Source: Kiritimatiellia bacterium (lineage in GTDB: Bacteria > Verrucomicrobiota > Kiritimatiellia > RFP12 > UBA1067). From it: a stretch of DNA of 45,930 bases. The stretch is from contig CAAFYT010000069.1 in the NCBI GenBank assembly GCA_900767325.1, positions 1-45,930 on the forward strand, read 5' to 3'. Below are positions 45,634 to 45,930 of the stretch, in pieces. A program made the translations under genes and the position numbers. The notes beneath the pieces are model-generated. The model worked only from the letters and a program-made list of their open reading frames with translations, did no database searches and was not told the DNA's origin. The stretch's first letter is position 1. Each line of letters begins with the position of its first letter.

Positions 45634-45778
45634 CGTTATATAACGGTTGTGTGCGCGATATATGACGGATGGTTGAGCGTTATAATAACTGTTGGTTTTG
45701 CGTTATATTACGGTTTCTTAGACGGTATATGACGCATTGACAAATTCTATATAATATGATAGAATGTCTTATATAACA
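45634..45778 (+). promoter_or_regulatory. Seven palindromic sites at 22-bp period
   Basis: The first site, CGTTATATAACG (45634-45645), is a perfect palindrome. Variants follow at 45656 (CGATATATGACG), 45678 (CGTTATAATAACT), 45701 (CGTTATATTACG), 45723 (CGGTATATGACG), 45745 (TTCTATATAATA) and 45767 (TCTTATATAACA). The spacings are 22, 22, 23, 22, 22 and 22; the one 23 corresponds to a site with one extra base. Sites therefore sit on nearly the same face of the helix, over about 145 bp ending at the promoter of the gene at 45804. Confidence 0.85.
45737..45765 (+). promoter_or_regulatory. Promoter of the gene at 45804
   Basis: TTGACA (45737-45742), a 17-bp spacer and TAGAAT (45760-45765) form a near-consensus promoter. 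The sixth palindrome lies in the spacer and the seventh covers the expected start of transcription (about 45772), which is strong layout evidence for repression. The leader of about 30 nt carries AGGAGGG at 45793-45799 before the ATG. Confidence 0.8.
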
Positions 45779-45803
45779 GTTTGATCGATACCAGGAGGGA
45801 ATT

Positions 45804-45930
45804 ATGATCTATGCAAGTACGATAGGGTATGCCACGACGCCGAGCAATTCGAAGTTGCTGGAGGGCAAGGTGAAGCATATTGGACGAATCCGCCACAATA
45901 ATACGCTCACGAAGGATGTGATCATCGGGC
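45804..45930 (+). CDS. N-terminal part of a gene cut by the window edge
   Basis: The start ATG at 45804 follows AGGAGGG with ideal spacing, and 42 codons are seen. After a variable head (MIYASTIGYATTPSN) comes LEGKVKHIGRIRHNNTLTKD and then VIIG. The last part resembles the start of HU-like DNA-binding domains, in which a helix follows an (N)xLTKxxI motif, but 42 residues cannot settle it. If it is HU-like, the phased palindromes upstream could be its own binding sites. Confidence 0.65.
   Translation, partial: MIYASTIGYATTPSNSKLLEGKVKHIGRIRHNNTLTKDVIIG

Noticed and set aside
45634..45790. CRISPR array
   Set aside because: The conserved part is only about 12 bp, palindromic and degenerate, with a 22-bp period; there are no spacers of normal length and no cas genes.

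Overview
The window looks like chromosome from an uncultured member of the PVC superphylum, most likely a host- or gut-associated Kiritimatiellota/Verrucomicrobiota relative. This is inferred, not proven. The support is a GreA with a very long N-terminal extension of the kind known from Chlamydiae, a Ser/Thr-kinase plus ECF-sigma pair, very large secreted beta-rich proteins, and GC-rich coding regions separated by short AT-rich promoters. No rRNA, tRNA, CRISPR array, transposase or phage gene was seen.

Layout. (1) 1-13.2 kb: a simple-repeat-rich leader, a 3412-residue secreted repeat protein with a clear terminator, then a helix-turn-helix Fic protein and an AAA/DUF4143 ATPase, each behind a promoter with striking inverted repeats. 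(2) 13.2-16.0 kb: a second secreted protein that shares modules with the giant one. (3) 16.0-22.7 kb, minus strand: a tight DNA-recombination set (ComM/YifB, a possible ssDNA-binding protein, YraN, RecA, DUF2851). Upstream of it lie a response regulator and a secreted protein of unknown function. (4) 22.8-32.8 kb, plus strand: long GreA, DksA/TraR protein, LspA, topoisomerase IV ParE and ParC, and an exported GH2 beta-galactosidase. (5) 32.8-35.0 kb, minus strand: a membrane-anchored coiled-coil protein, a small lipoprotein and an RluA-type pseudouridine synthase, with overlapping genes. (6) 35.1-42.2 kb, plus strand: nine genes joined by ATGA overlaps or 3-nt gaps (tgt, yajC, LysM protein, rsmD, queF, MurE-like ligase, KDPG aldolase, kinase, ECF sigma). 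(7) 42.1-45.0 kb, minus strand: an ABC exporter, a 36-residue peptide gene and an ATP-grasp ligase, read here as a putative new graspetide-like RiPP cluster. (8) 45.2-45.9 kb: a tiny Cys-rich membrane peptide with a terminator, then seven AT palindromes at a 22-bp period upstream of a gene cut by the window edge.

Genome-wide themes visible here: extended -10 promoters (TGnTATAAT) placed so close to start codons that several mRNAs should be leaderless; and short in-frame repeat expansions inside conserved genes (recA twice, KDPG aldolase, LysM protein), comparable in concept to Rickettsia palindromic elements. The RiPP cluster, the 22-bp operator array and the repeat insertions in recA are the observations most worth following up.
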